Shown here in pieces: positions 56,604-64,000 of a stretch of 64,000 bases of DNA. Position 1 is the stretch's first letter; each line of letters opens with the position of its first letter. The notes under the pieces were generated by a model, which was given only the letters and a program-made list of their open reading frames with translations, had not been told where the DNA came from and ran no database searches. The translations under genes and the position numbers were made by a program. Source of the stretch: Maribacter dokdonensis DSW-8 (GTDB lineage Bacteria > Bacteroidota > Bacteroidia > Flavobacteriales > Flavobacteriaceae); contig NZ_LDPE01000001.1 in the NCBI RefSeq assembly GCF_001447995.1, positions 682,001 through 746,000 on the forward strand, written 5' to 3'.

Positions 56604-56999
56604 TTAGAGATAATTCAAATCTATAAACATCCAAGCATATAATAGCAACTTCAAGGTCATTACTACAGCGAAAGAAGCTAGTAAACTATATAAAAACTTC
56701 TTCCTGTGATTTTTAAATTTACGGTTTATATAGTACACTTGAACAGGAATGAACAGTAACAAAGCAACAATAGCCAAGCCTATAGCTGTATATAAATAGA
56801 ACACCATAACCATGCCTTCAAGGATGTTAAATACTACATTGAGCGCTTCTAAAACATCGTCTACGGATTCAAATCCGCTACCGCCTGTAAAACCATCATT
56901 CGTAGTGAACAACACACTTACTTCAATAAAAAATAGCACTGCATTGAATAGTAGATAAAAAATGAACCAGGATAGCTTTTTTAGTATTTTTCTTATCAT
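56604..56999 (-). CDS. Small membrane protein of unknown function
   Basis: A 131-residue protein with three predicted helices (about 10-30, 60-85 and 105-127). The N-terminus is Lys-rich (MIRKILKKLSWF), so inside-positive. A Gly/Ser-rich loop (TNDGFTGGSGFESVDDV) lies between helices 1 and 2. No family recognised. Confidence 0.65.
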   Translation of the reverse strand: MIRKILKKLSWFIFYLLFNAVLFFIEVSVLFTTNDGFTGGSGFESVDDVLEALNVVFNILEGMVMVFYLYTAIGLAIVALLLFIPVQVYYINRKFKNHRKKFLYSLLASFAVVMTLKLLLYAWMFIDLNYL

Positions 57000-57096
57000 T
57001 GATTTTATCTAAAACCGACTAATATTTAAAGGAGGTTGTAGTACGATTTCGCCTTTAGATTTTATGAAACTAGAATAGTTCAATAAAAACTACATG

Positions 57097-57585
57097 TTAT
57101 TCGTTTAACAACTTCTCTTCAATCATCATTTTCCTAGCCTTTTCAGTCTCATTCTGCCCATTACCCATTATACCTGGCAACATAATTATACGCTTTTTAA
57201 TAGCCCCATCCTCTTCAAAAACAACTTCAAATCTAGACCGGGTAATTGCCAAAATCGCTTTCTTAAATTTTACACTTTTAATTTTATCTCTTTGGATAAT
57301 TGGTGTGGCTGAATTATTTAGACTTTTAAAAATACCATATACCAAAAACAGACCAACTATGCTATACACCACGGCAATAGGTATCTCTCCTTTTTGAAAA
57401 CTTTGAAATGCCGAAAACAATAAAAATGCAGCTATACCACCGTAAATAATTAAAACTCCCGTGATACTTTTACCAATAGTAGCATTTGCAACATTACCTT
57501 TAACCCCATCCCTAGTAAGCAAAATTCTGTCCGGTAAAATATGGCAAAATCCAGTTTTGGTTCTAAATACTTTTTCGTTTTCCAT
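57097..57585 (-). CDS. Two-helix membrane protein with PH-like C-terminal part
   Basis: A 162-residue protein: an N-terminal soluble stretch with 'FRTKTGFCHILPDRILLTRDG', two helices (about 41-61 and 70-88), then a beta-rich tail ending 'KRIIMLPGIMGNGQNETEKARKMM'. A bacterial PH-like fold is a possibility. Close relatives in Flavobacteriia are, to my memory, sometimes labelled as SAICAR synthase; nothing in this sequence supports that. The spacer upstream carries a TTAGTTAG-like block seen elsewhere near cassette-like genes. Confidence 0.65.
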   Translation of the reverse strand: MENEKVFRTKTGFCHILPDRILLTRDGVKGNVANATIGKSITGVLIIYGGIAAFLLFSAFQSFQKGEIPIAVVYSIVGLFLVYGIFKSLNNSATPIIQRDKIKSVKFKKAILAITRSRFEVVFEEDGAIKKRIIMLPGIMGNGQNETEKARKMMIEEKLLNE

Positions 57586-57658
57586 TAATTCTAACTAACG
57601 CTTATGATGACAAAATACATTTCATTGCTACTATTTTGCAATGAAGTTTATTGATGAT

Positions 57659-59071
57659 TTAATGCGGTACTCCCTGTTCCCTCTTATTTGTAAAAAACAG
57701 AATGGTGATCAAGGTTGAAATCCCTATACCAATCCAATTGGATATTTGAATATCCAAACCCAACCCAACATTTGGGTCATAAAATATGTAAGAACCCACA
57801 ACACTAGTAATAAAAAATGCGGGCACTAAGGCTATTAAATAATACGTCTTCTTTTGATATAAATAAACTGCTCCGATCCACAGGGCAATAGCAGCCGTAA
57901 CTTGGTTTGCCCATGAAAAATACCTCCACAATAGCTGAAAGTCCATGTTGGTTAAAATGAACGAAATGATAAACAACGGAATTGCCACCATAAACCGATT
58001 CTTCAATACTTTTTGGTCTATCTTCAAATAATCGGCAATAATCATACGTGCAGCCCTGAACGAGGTATCTCCCGATGTTATGGGTAGCACTATAACGCCC
58101 AATACAGCTATGGTACCGCCAATGCTTCCTAATGAAATAATGGCAATTTTGTTTACCACGGCTGTAGGTCCTCCGTTTTGTAACAGCTCATTTAACTGGT
58201 CTCCATCTAAAATACTCATGGATGCCGCTGCCCACACCATTGCAATGGCTGCCTCAAGAATCATCATGCCATAAAATACTTTTCTACCGTCTTTCTCATT
58301 ATTGATGGTGCGCGAAATAATGGGCGATTGCGTGGCATGGAAACCCGATAAAGCCCCACAGGATATCGTTAAAAAAATAACCGGAAAATAAGGAATGTTC
58401 TGGGGATGCATATTTTGAAACGTAAGCTCCGGAATAGGATTTCCAATAACGAACATACCTATGCAAATACCAATGGCACTTAATATGAGCAACAAACCCA
58501 GCACGGGATAAATTTTACCTATGATCTTATCTATGGGCAATAAGGTTGCGACTATGTAATAAAAAAATATAGCAAAAAGAACTATGGTCAAATAATTGGT
58601 TTCCGAACCAATAACATCATTGATCATATTTGCGGGTGCGGTAACAAAAACAGTGCCCACCAATATTAAAAGTAATAGAGCAAAGAAATTAACCACGTGA
58701 CTAAATGATTTCCCTAAAAACCGCGATGCCAATGCCGGCAAGTGTGCACCGCCAAAACGTAAGGAAATCATACCGGTAAGGTAATCATGAACGGCACCTG
58801 CAAAGATGGATCCAAGCACAATCCAAATAAAGGCTATGGGACCGTACAAAGCACCCAATATGGGACCAAAAATAGGACCTACCCCTGCAATATTCAAAAT
58901 TTGAATAAATGCATTTCTATTACTGTTCATGGGCACAAAGTCTACCCCGTCTTCCATAGTGTGTGCAGGAGTATCTTTGGTTTCATTGGGCTGAAAGGTT
59001 TTATCCACGAACTTGCCGTAGAACATATACCCCAATACCAATAAAATCATTGCCGTAATAAATGTAATCAT
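57659..59071 (-). CDS. cstA: Carbon starvation protein A-family transporter
   Basis: A 470-residue integral membrane protein of the CstA family, shorter than E. coli CstA (701 residues) as in many Bacteroidota. It shows the family core 'GVGPIFGPILGALYGPIAFIWIVLGSIFAGAVHDYLTGMIS' (as IFGPILGALYGP), 'HATQSPIISRTINNE' and 'LPITSGDTSFRAARMI'. Family members import peptides or pyruvate under starvation. About 12 helices. It is monocistronic. Confidence 0.92.
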   Translation of the reverse strand: MITFITAMILLVLGYMFYGKFVDKTFQPNETKDTPAHTMEDGVDFVPMNSNRNAFIQILNIAGVGPIFGPILGALYGPIAFIWIVLGSIFAGAVHDYLTGMISLRFGGAHLPALASRFLGKSFSHVVNFFALLLLILVGTVFVTAPANMINDVIGSETNYLTIVLFAIFFYYIVATLLPIDKIIGKIYPVLGLLLILSAIGICIGMFVIGNPIPELTFQNMHPQNIPYFPVIFLTISCGALSGFHATQSPIISRTINNEKDGRKVFYGMMILEAAIAMVWAAASMSILDGDQLNELLQNGGPTAVVNKIAIISLGSIGGTIAVLGVIVLPITSGDTSFRAARMIIADYLKIDQKVLKNRFMVAIPLFIISFILTNMDFQLLWRYFSWANQVTAAIALWIGAVYLYQKKTYYLIALVPAFFITSVVGSYIFYDPNVGLGLDIQISNWIGIGISTLITILFFTNKREQGVPH

Positions 59072-59178
59072 GAGGTTGTTTTAGACTTGGTATAAAATGA
59101 ATTGAATGTTTGCTTTAACTAGTGACCGGTATAGGAGTAAGAAGAATTTTCTAGCCTTAAGTCGAAGCAAATTTAATC

Positions 59179-59346
59179 CTATTTTTTTACCCTATCAATC
59201 CCAAACATTATAACCACAGACAAAATGGCCACAACAATTGCTTTTACCCAGTCAATTTCATCTTTTGCAAAGGCATCATAAATAATAAATCCGGTTGCGA
59301 AACCTAATACGAATTTTAAATTATGAAGGGTGAATAGTTTTTTCAT
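59179..59346 (-). CDS. Small hypothetical membrane protein
   Basis: A 55-residue protein starting 'MKKLFTLHNLKF' at 59346; the open frame extends to 59415 but the upstream part overlaps repeat DNA. Two hydrophobic stretches ('FVLGFATGFIIYDAF', 'WVKAIVVAILSVVIMFGI') suggest a small membrane protein. No family recognised. It may be the first member, reading 3' to 5', of the cassette-like series. Confidence 0.55.
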   Translation of the reverse strand: MKKLFTLHNLKFVLGFATGFIIYDAFAKDEIDWVKAIVVAILSVVIMFGIDRVKK

Positions 59347-59430
59347 TTTGTGTGGAATAGTTAAAACAATGATGTCAACAATTACAAGTGGATTGATATA
59401 AAATCGAATCCGCAATAGTTGCGTAATTAC

Positions 59431-59450
59431 ACTGTTATAGGTAGTTTTTT
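59431..59450 (-). repeat. Cassette boundary motif, copy 1 (after the GNAT gene)
   Basis: Plus-strand ACTGTTATAGGTAGTTTTTT overlaps the GNAT stop codon (59451-59449). Related sequences at 63029-63048 and 63860-63880 also sit on the stop codons of their genes. Confidence 0.5.
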
Positions 59451-59937
59451 ATTTCTTTAAATGCTTATACATAATATAGGTATCTACCAATCCTAATTTA
59501 GGGTGTCTAAATCCCTTAGGCGTAGTTCCAATGATTTCAAATCCATATTTTTTCCATAATTCAACTGCTCCTTTATTCGTACTTACTACGATATTGAATT
59601 GAATTCCTATAAATTGATTTTCCTTTGCTATTTCGAGAGAATGTTCACAAAGTTTTTTTCCAATGCCCTTTCCGTGAGAATTGGGATTTACCATATAACT
59701 GCAATTTGCAATATGGTTTCCTAAATCAATTTGATTGGGTTTAATAATATATGTACCAAGTATTTGTCCGTTCTCTTCAATAACATAAGTTTCCATATAA
59801 TTAGCAAACCAATGCTTTTTCAAATCCTTTTTCGGTGTATTTGGATTGAAAACATAGGTATCTCCAGTTTCAATCACTTTTGAGAATATTTCCCATACTT
59901 GGGCAATATCAGTTTCTGTTGCTTTTCTAATTTTCAA
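59449..59937 (-). CDS. GNAT-family N-acetyltransferase
   Basis: A 162-residue GNAT enzyme. The acetyl-CoA loop is in 'NPNSHGKGIGKKLCEHSLE' (GKGIGK) with the usual following helix; the N-terminal 'IRKATETDIAQVWEIF' and the closing 'YGFEIIGTTPKGFRHPKLGLVDTYIM' are typical. Cytosolic. Acceptor unknown; similar proteins are annotated as phosphinothricin- or amino-acid-type acetyltransferases. The stop codon sits at the shared boundary motif, a sign of a cassette-like unit. Confidence 0.88.
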   Translation of the reverse strand: MKIRKATETDIAQVWEIFSKVIETGDTYVFNPNTPKKDLKKHWFANYMETYVIEENGQILGTYIIKPNQIDLGNHIANCSYMVNPNSHGKGIGKKLCEHSLEIAKENQFIGIQFNIVVSTNKGAVELWKKYGFEIIGTTPKGFRHPKLGLVDTYIMYKHLKK

Positions 59938-60020
59938 TTCAAGTGGTCGTTAAATTATTCAAAACGGTTAAGAACTAAGGTTTGCAAATCCGAGCGGATA
60001 CCATCGTAGTCCAATTTGCT

Positions 60021-60452
60021 CTAGTTGCGTAATACGTTATTGGCAATAGTATTTTTTACTATTATCTCATTCAGTTTTTGAGTATCAGTTTCCTTAATTT
60101 CATTCAGGTCAAACGTAACTGTATCTCCATTGTTCTTTGTAATTATTAATGTATTCTGAATTAATTCGGTCTTATTAATTTGGTCAAAATTCAATGATTT
60201 TGAAATCCAAGAGTTTACTCGAACAACAGCTCCTTTTTTGTTCCATTGAACATAATTCTTATACCAAAACATTTTACTGAAATAAACCAGTTGTAGAAAA
60301 AATCCAATAGCACTTATTCTTTTGTTCAGTTTTGGATTTTCAAATTCAAATAATTCAAAAAGACCCACCAAAATAAAAATTAGAGAAAGAAATAGAATGA
60401 ATATCCAAATCCAGCTTTTCATATGGTCAAAATGTATCTTTTTCTTTTCCAT
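60021..60452 (-). CDS. Small membrane protein with PH-like C-terminal domain
   Basis: A 143-residue protein: two membrane helices (about 15-32 and 43-60) followed by a beta-rich domain ('GAVVRVNSWISKSLNFDQINKTELIQNTLIIT') resembling a bacterial PH domain. The last codons (…NNVLRN) lie in the repeat sequence TTACGCAACTA that recurs at 59416-59427, so the C-terminus may be cassette-derived. Family otherwise unrecognised. The spacer upstream carries CCGTTAGCAATAATA. Confidence 0.6.
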   Translation of the reverse strand: MEKKKIHFDHMKSWIWIFILFLSLIFILVGLFELFEFENPKLNKRISAIGFFLQLVYFSKMFWYKNYVQWNKKGAVVRVNSWISKSLNFDQINKTELIQNTLIITKNNGDTVTFDLNEIKETDTQKLNEIIVKNTIANNVLRN

Positions 60453-60543
60453 TTGCGTTCAAATGCTATTATTGCTAACGGCTTCGTAAGAAAAGCAAGG
60501 CAATTGTGAGTGTTACTTTTCTAATGAAACACAAGACAAATTA

Positions 60544-61065
60544 CTACATTTTATTAGTTGTTCTGTTATTCAAGTCCAACAATTTTAATGCTTTGTGGTA
60601 GTTTTCTATTCTTGACAGTGCATTTCCGTCAATGAATAAAATGACCATTAACATGGAAAGAGTTGTAATACAGATTGCTCTCCAAGTTGGGGTATTCACA
60701 TATAGTATTAATAATGCCGCAATGATGATTACTATTGGAACAATTTTAAATACCGCCACAAATTGCTTAATAGTGGATTCAGATCGTTTAATTTCGGACT
60801 GATAAAAGGCAATTTCATCGGAATTAAAATCCTTTTCAAATTGTTTAATTCTTTTATTATTGGCGTAGTTAGTGCCGCTACCAATTATTAAGAGTAAGAT
60901 ACCTACTACTAGCGTTGGAATGATATATGCCTTTGCTAAATCTGTTTTTCCCAATTGCCAAAATCCTACACTTGCGATAAAAAAGCCAATTGCAAAGAAA
61001 ATAAAGAAACGTGTTGAGAATACTTCGGCTTTTGCCCATTCTATTGCTAGTTTTAATACGTCCAT
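60544..61065 (-). CDS. Four-helix membrane protein of unknown function
   Basis: A 173-residue protein with helices at about 15-35, 42-62, 100-121 and 125-147, and a charged loop (65-95, Lys/Glu/Asp-rich 'KRIKQFEKDFNSDEIAFYQSEIK') between the second and third. No family recognised. It lies in the cassette-like series between unrelated genes. Confidence 0.65.
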   Translation of the reverse strand: MDVLKLAIEWAKAEVFSTRFFIFFAIGFFIASVGFWQLGKTDLAKAYIIPTLVVGILLLIIGSGTNYANNKRIKQFEKDFNSDEIAFYQSEIKRSESTIKQFVAVFKIVPIVIIIAALLILYVNTPTWRAICITTLSMLMVILFIDGNALSRIENYHKALKLLDLNNRTTNKM

Positions 61066-61149
61066 AATTTCATTTTTTAAATACAGATAATAGCTTGGCT
61101 AAACATTATATGAAGGTAAACAAACCTATTGTTTCCGTCTTCGTACAAA

Positions 61150-62259
61150 TTATTTTTTCAATATTTCGTTGATGTATATGGAACGATATTTTTCTGGATA
61201 TTCTACCTGTACTCCGTGTGTGCCATTCTCAAATAAAAACCATTTTTTTGAAGGCGCCCTAATGGAATCAAAATACATCTTTGCAACAGAGGTTTCGGTA
61301 AAATGGTCATTATCTCCTTGCAAAATATACACAGGTACTTTAAATTCTGGAATATCACGCATTAAATTCATATCTATTGCAGTGGGTTGTAAAATCTTAG
61401 CTGCAGGATAGTAAGTTTCTGGACTATTGATCATATCCGTAAATTTTTCACTAAACGTTAATCCATTATCCAAAAACATCCTTTTAATAAAATTGAAATC
61501 GGTTTCTAATTTTATCGGTGCATACTTCATAACAATTTGTCTTTCTATTTCAAAGGCTTCAGTTACTGAATTTTTTGAGTTTTCAATATACGGTGGCCTT
61601 CCAATTTGTTTTAATAGATTGACTGAAATAGTATCATTGTGCTTTTGTGATTCCGATAGTGCAAATTCATAGGACAATTCTTCCGAGAGTGATAGATTCG
61701 CCATTAGACCACTACCAATATAAGCGTGATATAATTCAGGCTGTTTTTGTACCATATAAGCTGCTACCGCTGTTCCCCATGATAAGCCTTCAATGTAAAT
61801 CCTATCCTTTTTAAAAGTCTCTTTTAGATGTTCTGATAGTTGCAAACCATCTTCCACTATTTGGTTTAAGGTAATTGCTGAATCAGGTATGCTATCATTA
61901 TAAGCTAGTCCAGACCCTCTTTGATCCCAATAACAAACCGTGAATATATCTTCTAAATCAATCCCAGTGAGTTTATAAATAACCGGTAAAATTGGTGCAC
62001 CCGGTCCGCCGTGAACTATTAGTAGCACGGGATTATTTTTGTCTTTCCCCCTAATCGTAATTCGTTGTGGCACTCCGTTTATCGTCATGTCCTCGTGCAT
62101 GGCAATACTATTTGGAAGCACATTACCTTGTTCATCTAAAAAAGGTTCTTCTTCTCCGGAACTATTGATTCGGATAACTAATAAAACAACTAAAATAAAT
62201 GCAACTAGCGCTCCCAGTAAAACCAAAAACCACTTTCCTATTTTCTTTATTATTTTCAT
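61150..62259 (-). CDS. Membrane-anchored alpha/beta hydrolase (prolyl aminopeptidase-like)
   Basis: A 369-residue hydrolase with an N-terminal anchor helix (about 10-30). The oxyanion motif is HGGPG (83-87), followed by DQRGSG (112-117) and the nucleophile elbow GLSWG (158-162, Ser160); the His is in 'ENGTHGVQVEYP'. This is the S33 proline iminopeptidase pattern, but the anchor implies an extracytoplasmic substrate. Role unknown. Its 5' spacer holds one copy of the 64-bp direct repeat. Confidence 0.83.
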   Translation of the reverse strand: MKIIKKIGKWFLVLLGALVAFILVVLLVIRINSSGEEEPFLDEQGNVLPNSIAMHEDMTINGVPQRITIRGKDKNNPVLLIVHGGPGAPILPVIYKLTGIDLEDIFTVCYWDQRGSGLAYNDSIPDSAITLNQIVEDGLQLSEHLKETFKKDRIYIEGLSWGTAVAAYMVQKQPELYHAYIGSGLMANLSLSEELSYEFALSESQKHNDTISVNLLKQIGRPPYIENSKNSVTEAFEIERQIVMKYAPIKLETDFNFIKRMFLDNGLTFSEKFTDMINSPETYYPAAKILQPTAIDMNLMRDIPEFKVPVYILQGDNDHFTETSVAKMYFDSIRAPSKKWFLFENGTHGVQVEYPEKYRSIYINEILKK

Positions 62260-62316
62260 ATGACCCTAATTCTTTTTATGGTTGTTCTTGCTATTTTAGC
62301 ATTATATATCAGATAA

Positions 62317-62380
62317 TTACGGATTAAATTAGCGATTATTCTCGGTTTATCAAGGGCGTAAGCAATTCCGAGTGGATTAG
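62317..62380 (-). repeat. 64-bp direct repeat, copy 1
   Basis: This copy begins TTACGGATTAAATTAGCGAT and ends AAGCAATTCCGAGTGGATTAG. It differs from copy 2 (62906-62969) at only a few positions and has the same length and orientation. It lies in the 388-bp gap upstream of the alpha/beta hydrolase gene. Apart from this repeat and a 38-codon open remnant (62456-62572), I see nothing in that gap. Confidence 0.85.
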
Positions 62381-62455
62381 GACGAAGTCAAATCTGCCGT
62401 AATTGTGGTTATACATTTTTGTGGGTAGCTTTATTATATAATTTCAAATTAATAT

Positions 62456-62572
62456 CTAAACCAATCTTCTAAGTCTAATCGATTTATCACTGTTAAACAG
62501 TTTTTTCATAAAGGAAAATTCGTTTTTTAATGAAATTCCGATTATAGAACTATAGTGATATTTTGTATAGTC
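62456..62572 (-). pseudogene. Possible 3' remnant of a degraded gene
   Basis: An open run of 38 codons reading DYTKYHYSSIIGIS ... FNSDKSIRLRRLV before TAG. It has protein-like composition but follows a stop and lacks a start for the whole stretch (an ATG lies inside at about 62509). It may be the tail of a lost gene in the cassette-like series, or chance. Confidence 0.2.
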
Positions 62573-62647
62573 TTAGTCTTTGGTTGATTTCAATCTTACT
62601 AACGATTAAAATAGCATGATTTTAAAAAGAATAATTGAAATATCTTT

Positions 62648-62848
62648 TTAAGCTAAATAATCAGTATTAGAATTAGGCATTATGAAATTTAAAATAGTAT
62701 AAATTATAAGTCCTGAAGCTCCTAATAATGTTGCGATTAAGAAAATTGTTCTTACGTGGTAGGTTTTCCAATCAACATACTCAGCGATTCCAGAGCAAAT
62801 TCCAGCTATCATTTTATCATTAGATTTTTTAAGTCTTTTGTTATTCAT
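62648..62848 (-). CDS. PspC-domain protein
   Basis: A 66-residue protein that is one PspC domain: Lys-rich start, 'KMIAGICSGIAEYVDWKTYHVRTIFL' and a membrane helix (about 37-58). In Enterobacteria PspC is part of the phage-shock membrane-stress system; here it stands alone. The spacer 5' of it holds direct repeat copy 2 and CCGTTGTGTGCAA. Confidence 0.88.
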   Translation of the reverse strand: MNNKRLKKSNDKMIAGICSGIAEYVDWKTYHVRTIFLIATLLGASGLIIYTILNFIMPNSNTDYLA

Positions 62849-62905
62849 ATTCTTATTTTAGGTTAGGTCATTTAGTTGCACACAACGGTCTCGCATAACC
62901 GTTAG

Positions 62906-62969
62906 TTACGGATTAAATTAGCGATTATTTTCGATTTATCAAGGGCATAAGCAATTCCGAGTGGATTAG
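62906..62969 (-). repeat. 64-bp direct repeat, copy 2
   Basis: Same element as 62317-62380, in the spacer between pspC and the RidA-like lipoprotein gene. On the minus strand it is followed toward pspC by CTAACGGTTATGCGAGACCG, a block typical of the spacers in this array. Confidence 0.85.
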
Positions 62970-63028
62970 CACAGCCTGTCCCAATCTTGTTTCGAGATAG
63001 TTGAATCTGTCTAAATTTCAATTACCTT

Positions 63029-63048
63029 GTTCTGTTGTCGTACTTTTT
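63029..63048 (-). repeat. Cassette boundary motif, copy 2 (after the RidA-like gene)
   Basis: Plus-strand GTTCTGTTGTCGTACTTTTT ends on the stop codon (63049-63047) of the RidA-like gene. It closely matches the copy at 63860-63880 (GTTCTGTTGGCGGTAGTTTT). Confidence 0.55.
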
Positions 63049-63565
63049 ATTCCGATTTATGCACTTCGAGTTCTATTTCAACCATAAATTCAGGAAGTGC
63101 CAATCCTTTTACTTCTAGCCAAGAGCCAGTTGGAAATCCATTTTTATAAATTTCAGCACGATATGCTGATTTTTCCAACATTTGCGCCATATCAGTAGTA
63201 AAAACATCTTCTTTTACAACATCGTCAAATGTGCAACCAAAGTGTTTCAATATTTTTTCCAGATCAGCATAACAATTCTTCATCTGCTGTTCCATATCGC
63301 CAATAGCAGTTGGATTTCCCTCATCATCCATACTTACAGCACCAGAAATTTTAATGCTATTCCCAATTTTCACAGCGTGAGAATATCCATAAGCTTTTTC
63401 TACTTCTGGTCGCAATAGAAAATATTCAGGTTTCTCGGGTTCAACAATTACCCCTTCTTCCACTTCTCTAGTTTCCTCCTTTTGTTTTTGTTCACAACTT
63501 TGGAATACAAAAACCATTGCAAAAAGTGTTGCCATTAATGCTAATCGGTTAGTTCGTATTTTCAT
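63047..63565 (-). CDS. RidA-family lipoprotein, atypical
   Basis: A 172-residue lipoprotein (lipobox VFQSC, Cys24, then an acidic linker to about 45) carrying a YjgF/RidA domain. The enamine/imine deaminase arginine (E. coli RidA R105, in 'VEVARLP') is absent: the aligned stretch is LEVKGLALPEF, so classic deaminase activity is doubtful. Membrane-anchored RidA is unusual, as typical members are cytosolic trimers. The stop codon sits on the cassette boundary motif. Confidence 0.82.
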   Translation of the reverse strand: MKIRTNRLALMATLFAMVFVFQSCEQKQKEETREVEEGVIVEPEKPEYFLLRPEVEKAYGYSHAVKIGNSIKISGAVSMDDEGNPTAIGDMEQQMKNCYADLEKILKHFGCTFDDVVKEDVFTTDMAQMLEKSAYRAEIYKNGFPTGSWLEVKGLALPEFMVEIELEVHKSE

Positions 63566-63880
63566 AATTCTGATTGTTTAGTGCCTACATTGGTCGGTTT
63601 TCGGCTTTCCCGTTTATATTATCCGTTTCGTTTTTCAGTATGAAGCACGTGGCCTGTGCTATGCGTAGTGGGGAAGTAAGGAAACTTTTCGTTTCCGCCT
63701 GCCTTCCGGCAGGTCTATGCATGGATGCTAAATGTTATTGTTTTGCTTTATTTTTTTTCTTATCTAAAGCTAAATCTATTCCCAATAGCTATCGGGATAG
63801 CGACTTTATAAATATACGCAGACTTTTGGATTTAGCCCTAAAGTCCGTATTACGTTTAGGTTCTGTTGGCGGTAGTTTTT
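63566..63880. other. Non-coding spacer with interspersed hairpin repeats
   Basis: No supported gene. It contains the hairpin CCTGCCTTCCGGCAGG (63698-63713), a CACGTGGCCTGTGCTATGCG block (63647-63667) and CCCAATAGCTATCGGGATAG (63781-63800), sequence types that recur in intergenic DNA of flavobacteria. A 124-codon frame on + (63574-63948) runs through all of these and is not believed. Confidence 0.6.
63860..63880 (-). repeat. Cassette boundary motif, copy 3
   Basis: Plus-strand GTTCTGTTGGCGGTAGTTTT and one more T, directly beside the stop codon (63883-63881) of the partial frame to the right. Confidence 0.5.
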
Positions 63881-64000
63881 TTATTTTTCCAAATCTTGAT
63901 TTTCGATACCCATTTTGGATTGCTTTAATTCGTTTGAACAAATATTAAAGTCTAGAATCAAATGATTAGGTCGAAATCGGATTGAGCAAGAGTCAAGTTT
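63881..64000 (-). CDS. 3' end of a gene running off the window (tentative)
   Basis: The minus-strand frame entering at 64000 stays open for 39 codons, ending SKMGIENQDLEK and TAA at 63883-63881. The other two minus frames close earlier. The stop codon coincides with a boundary motif seen after two real genes, which supports it. Function cannot be told. Confidence 0.3.
   Translation of the reverse strand, partial: KLDSCSIRFRPNHLILDFNICSNELKQSKMGIENQDLEK

Noticed and set aside
57097..57585. SAICAR synthase (PurC)
   Set aside because: The protein is a small two-helix membrane protein with no PurC motif.
62317..62969. CRISPR array
   Set aside because: Only two copies, 64 bp each, separated by more than 500 bp with a gene between; no cas genes.
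63574..63948. 124-codon plus-strand frame
   Set aside because: It runs through three repeat or hairpin blocks, overlaps the tentative minus-strand gene end and looks like no protein family.

Overview
The window looks like chromosomal DNA of a marine-type Flavobacteriaceae bacterium (Bacteroidota; a Maribacter/Zobellia-like genus is my inference). The signs are low GC content, almost no Shine-Dalgarno sequences, promoter -7 boxes of the TAnnTTTG type, a type IX secretion C-terminal sorting domain, Bacteroidota-type lipoproteins, a GlmU-family protein with C-terminal hexapeptide repeats, cysteine-free type B ribosomal protein L31, and DUF4199/DUF2914 membrane proteins. No rRNA, tRNA, CRISPR array, insertion sequence or prophage was seen.

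Layout. 0-9 kb: housekeeping genes (NATD1-like acetyltransferase, tRNA methylthiotransferase MtaB, GlmU-family protein, L31 type B), then a forward cluster of DUF4199 protein, family 2 glycosyltransferase, phosphosugar mutase and ABC exporter. 8.8-12.2 kb: a lipoprotein gene broken by an in-frame stop after a Glu-Thr repeat, an ECF sigma / putative anti-sigma / Spy-like three-gene operon, and an Asp-box propeller lipoprotein. 12.3-22.4 kb: RsmB-like rRNA methyltransferase, secreted M20 amidohydrolase, HxlR regulator, single-chain PurL and a large T9SS-secreted protein. 22.7-30.8 kb: fatty-acid use, with an acyl-CoA ligase and then a MarR-FadN-FadA-FadE operon headed by a 48-bp perfect palindrome made of two 17-bp dyads. 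30.9-39.1 kb: PLP decarboxylase, a trehalose locus (OtsA-OtsB fusion divergent from a GH15 hydrolase), a propeller-SnoaL fusion and an MFS transporter. 39.3-52.4 kb: secreted peptidases (M28, M1), small cytosolic proteins, a very large ThuA/sugar-dehydrogenase/PKD/cytochrome c lipoprotein, and two tandem exported amidohydrolases. 52.5-59.1 kb: membrane and stress genes (DUF998, sterol desaturase, Dps, VOC, PNPOx-like, CstA).

The last 5 kb (about 59.2-64 kb) differs in character. It holds a one-directional series of small, functionally unrelated genes (GNAT, small membrane proteins, alpha/beta hydrolase, PspC, RidA-like lipoprotein), each with its own spacer. The spacers share repeat blocks, including a 64-bp direct repeat and a boundary motif that sits on the stop codons. 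It resembles a gene-cassette-like accessory array and is the best candidate here for a poorly described system. Other points worth a second look are the double-dyad operator, the duplicated motif in the putative anti-sigma factor, and several enzymes with a changed key residue.
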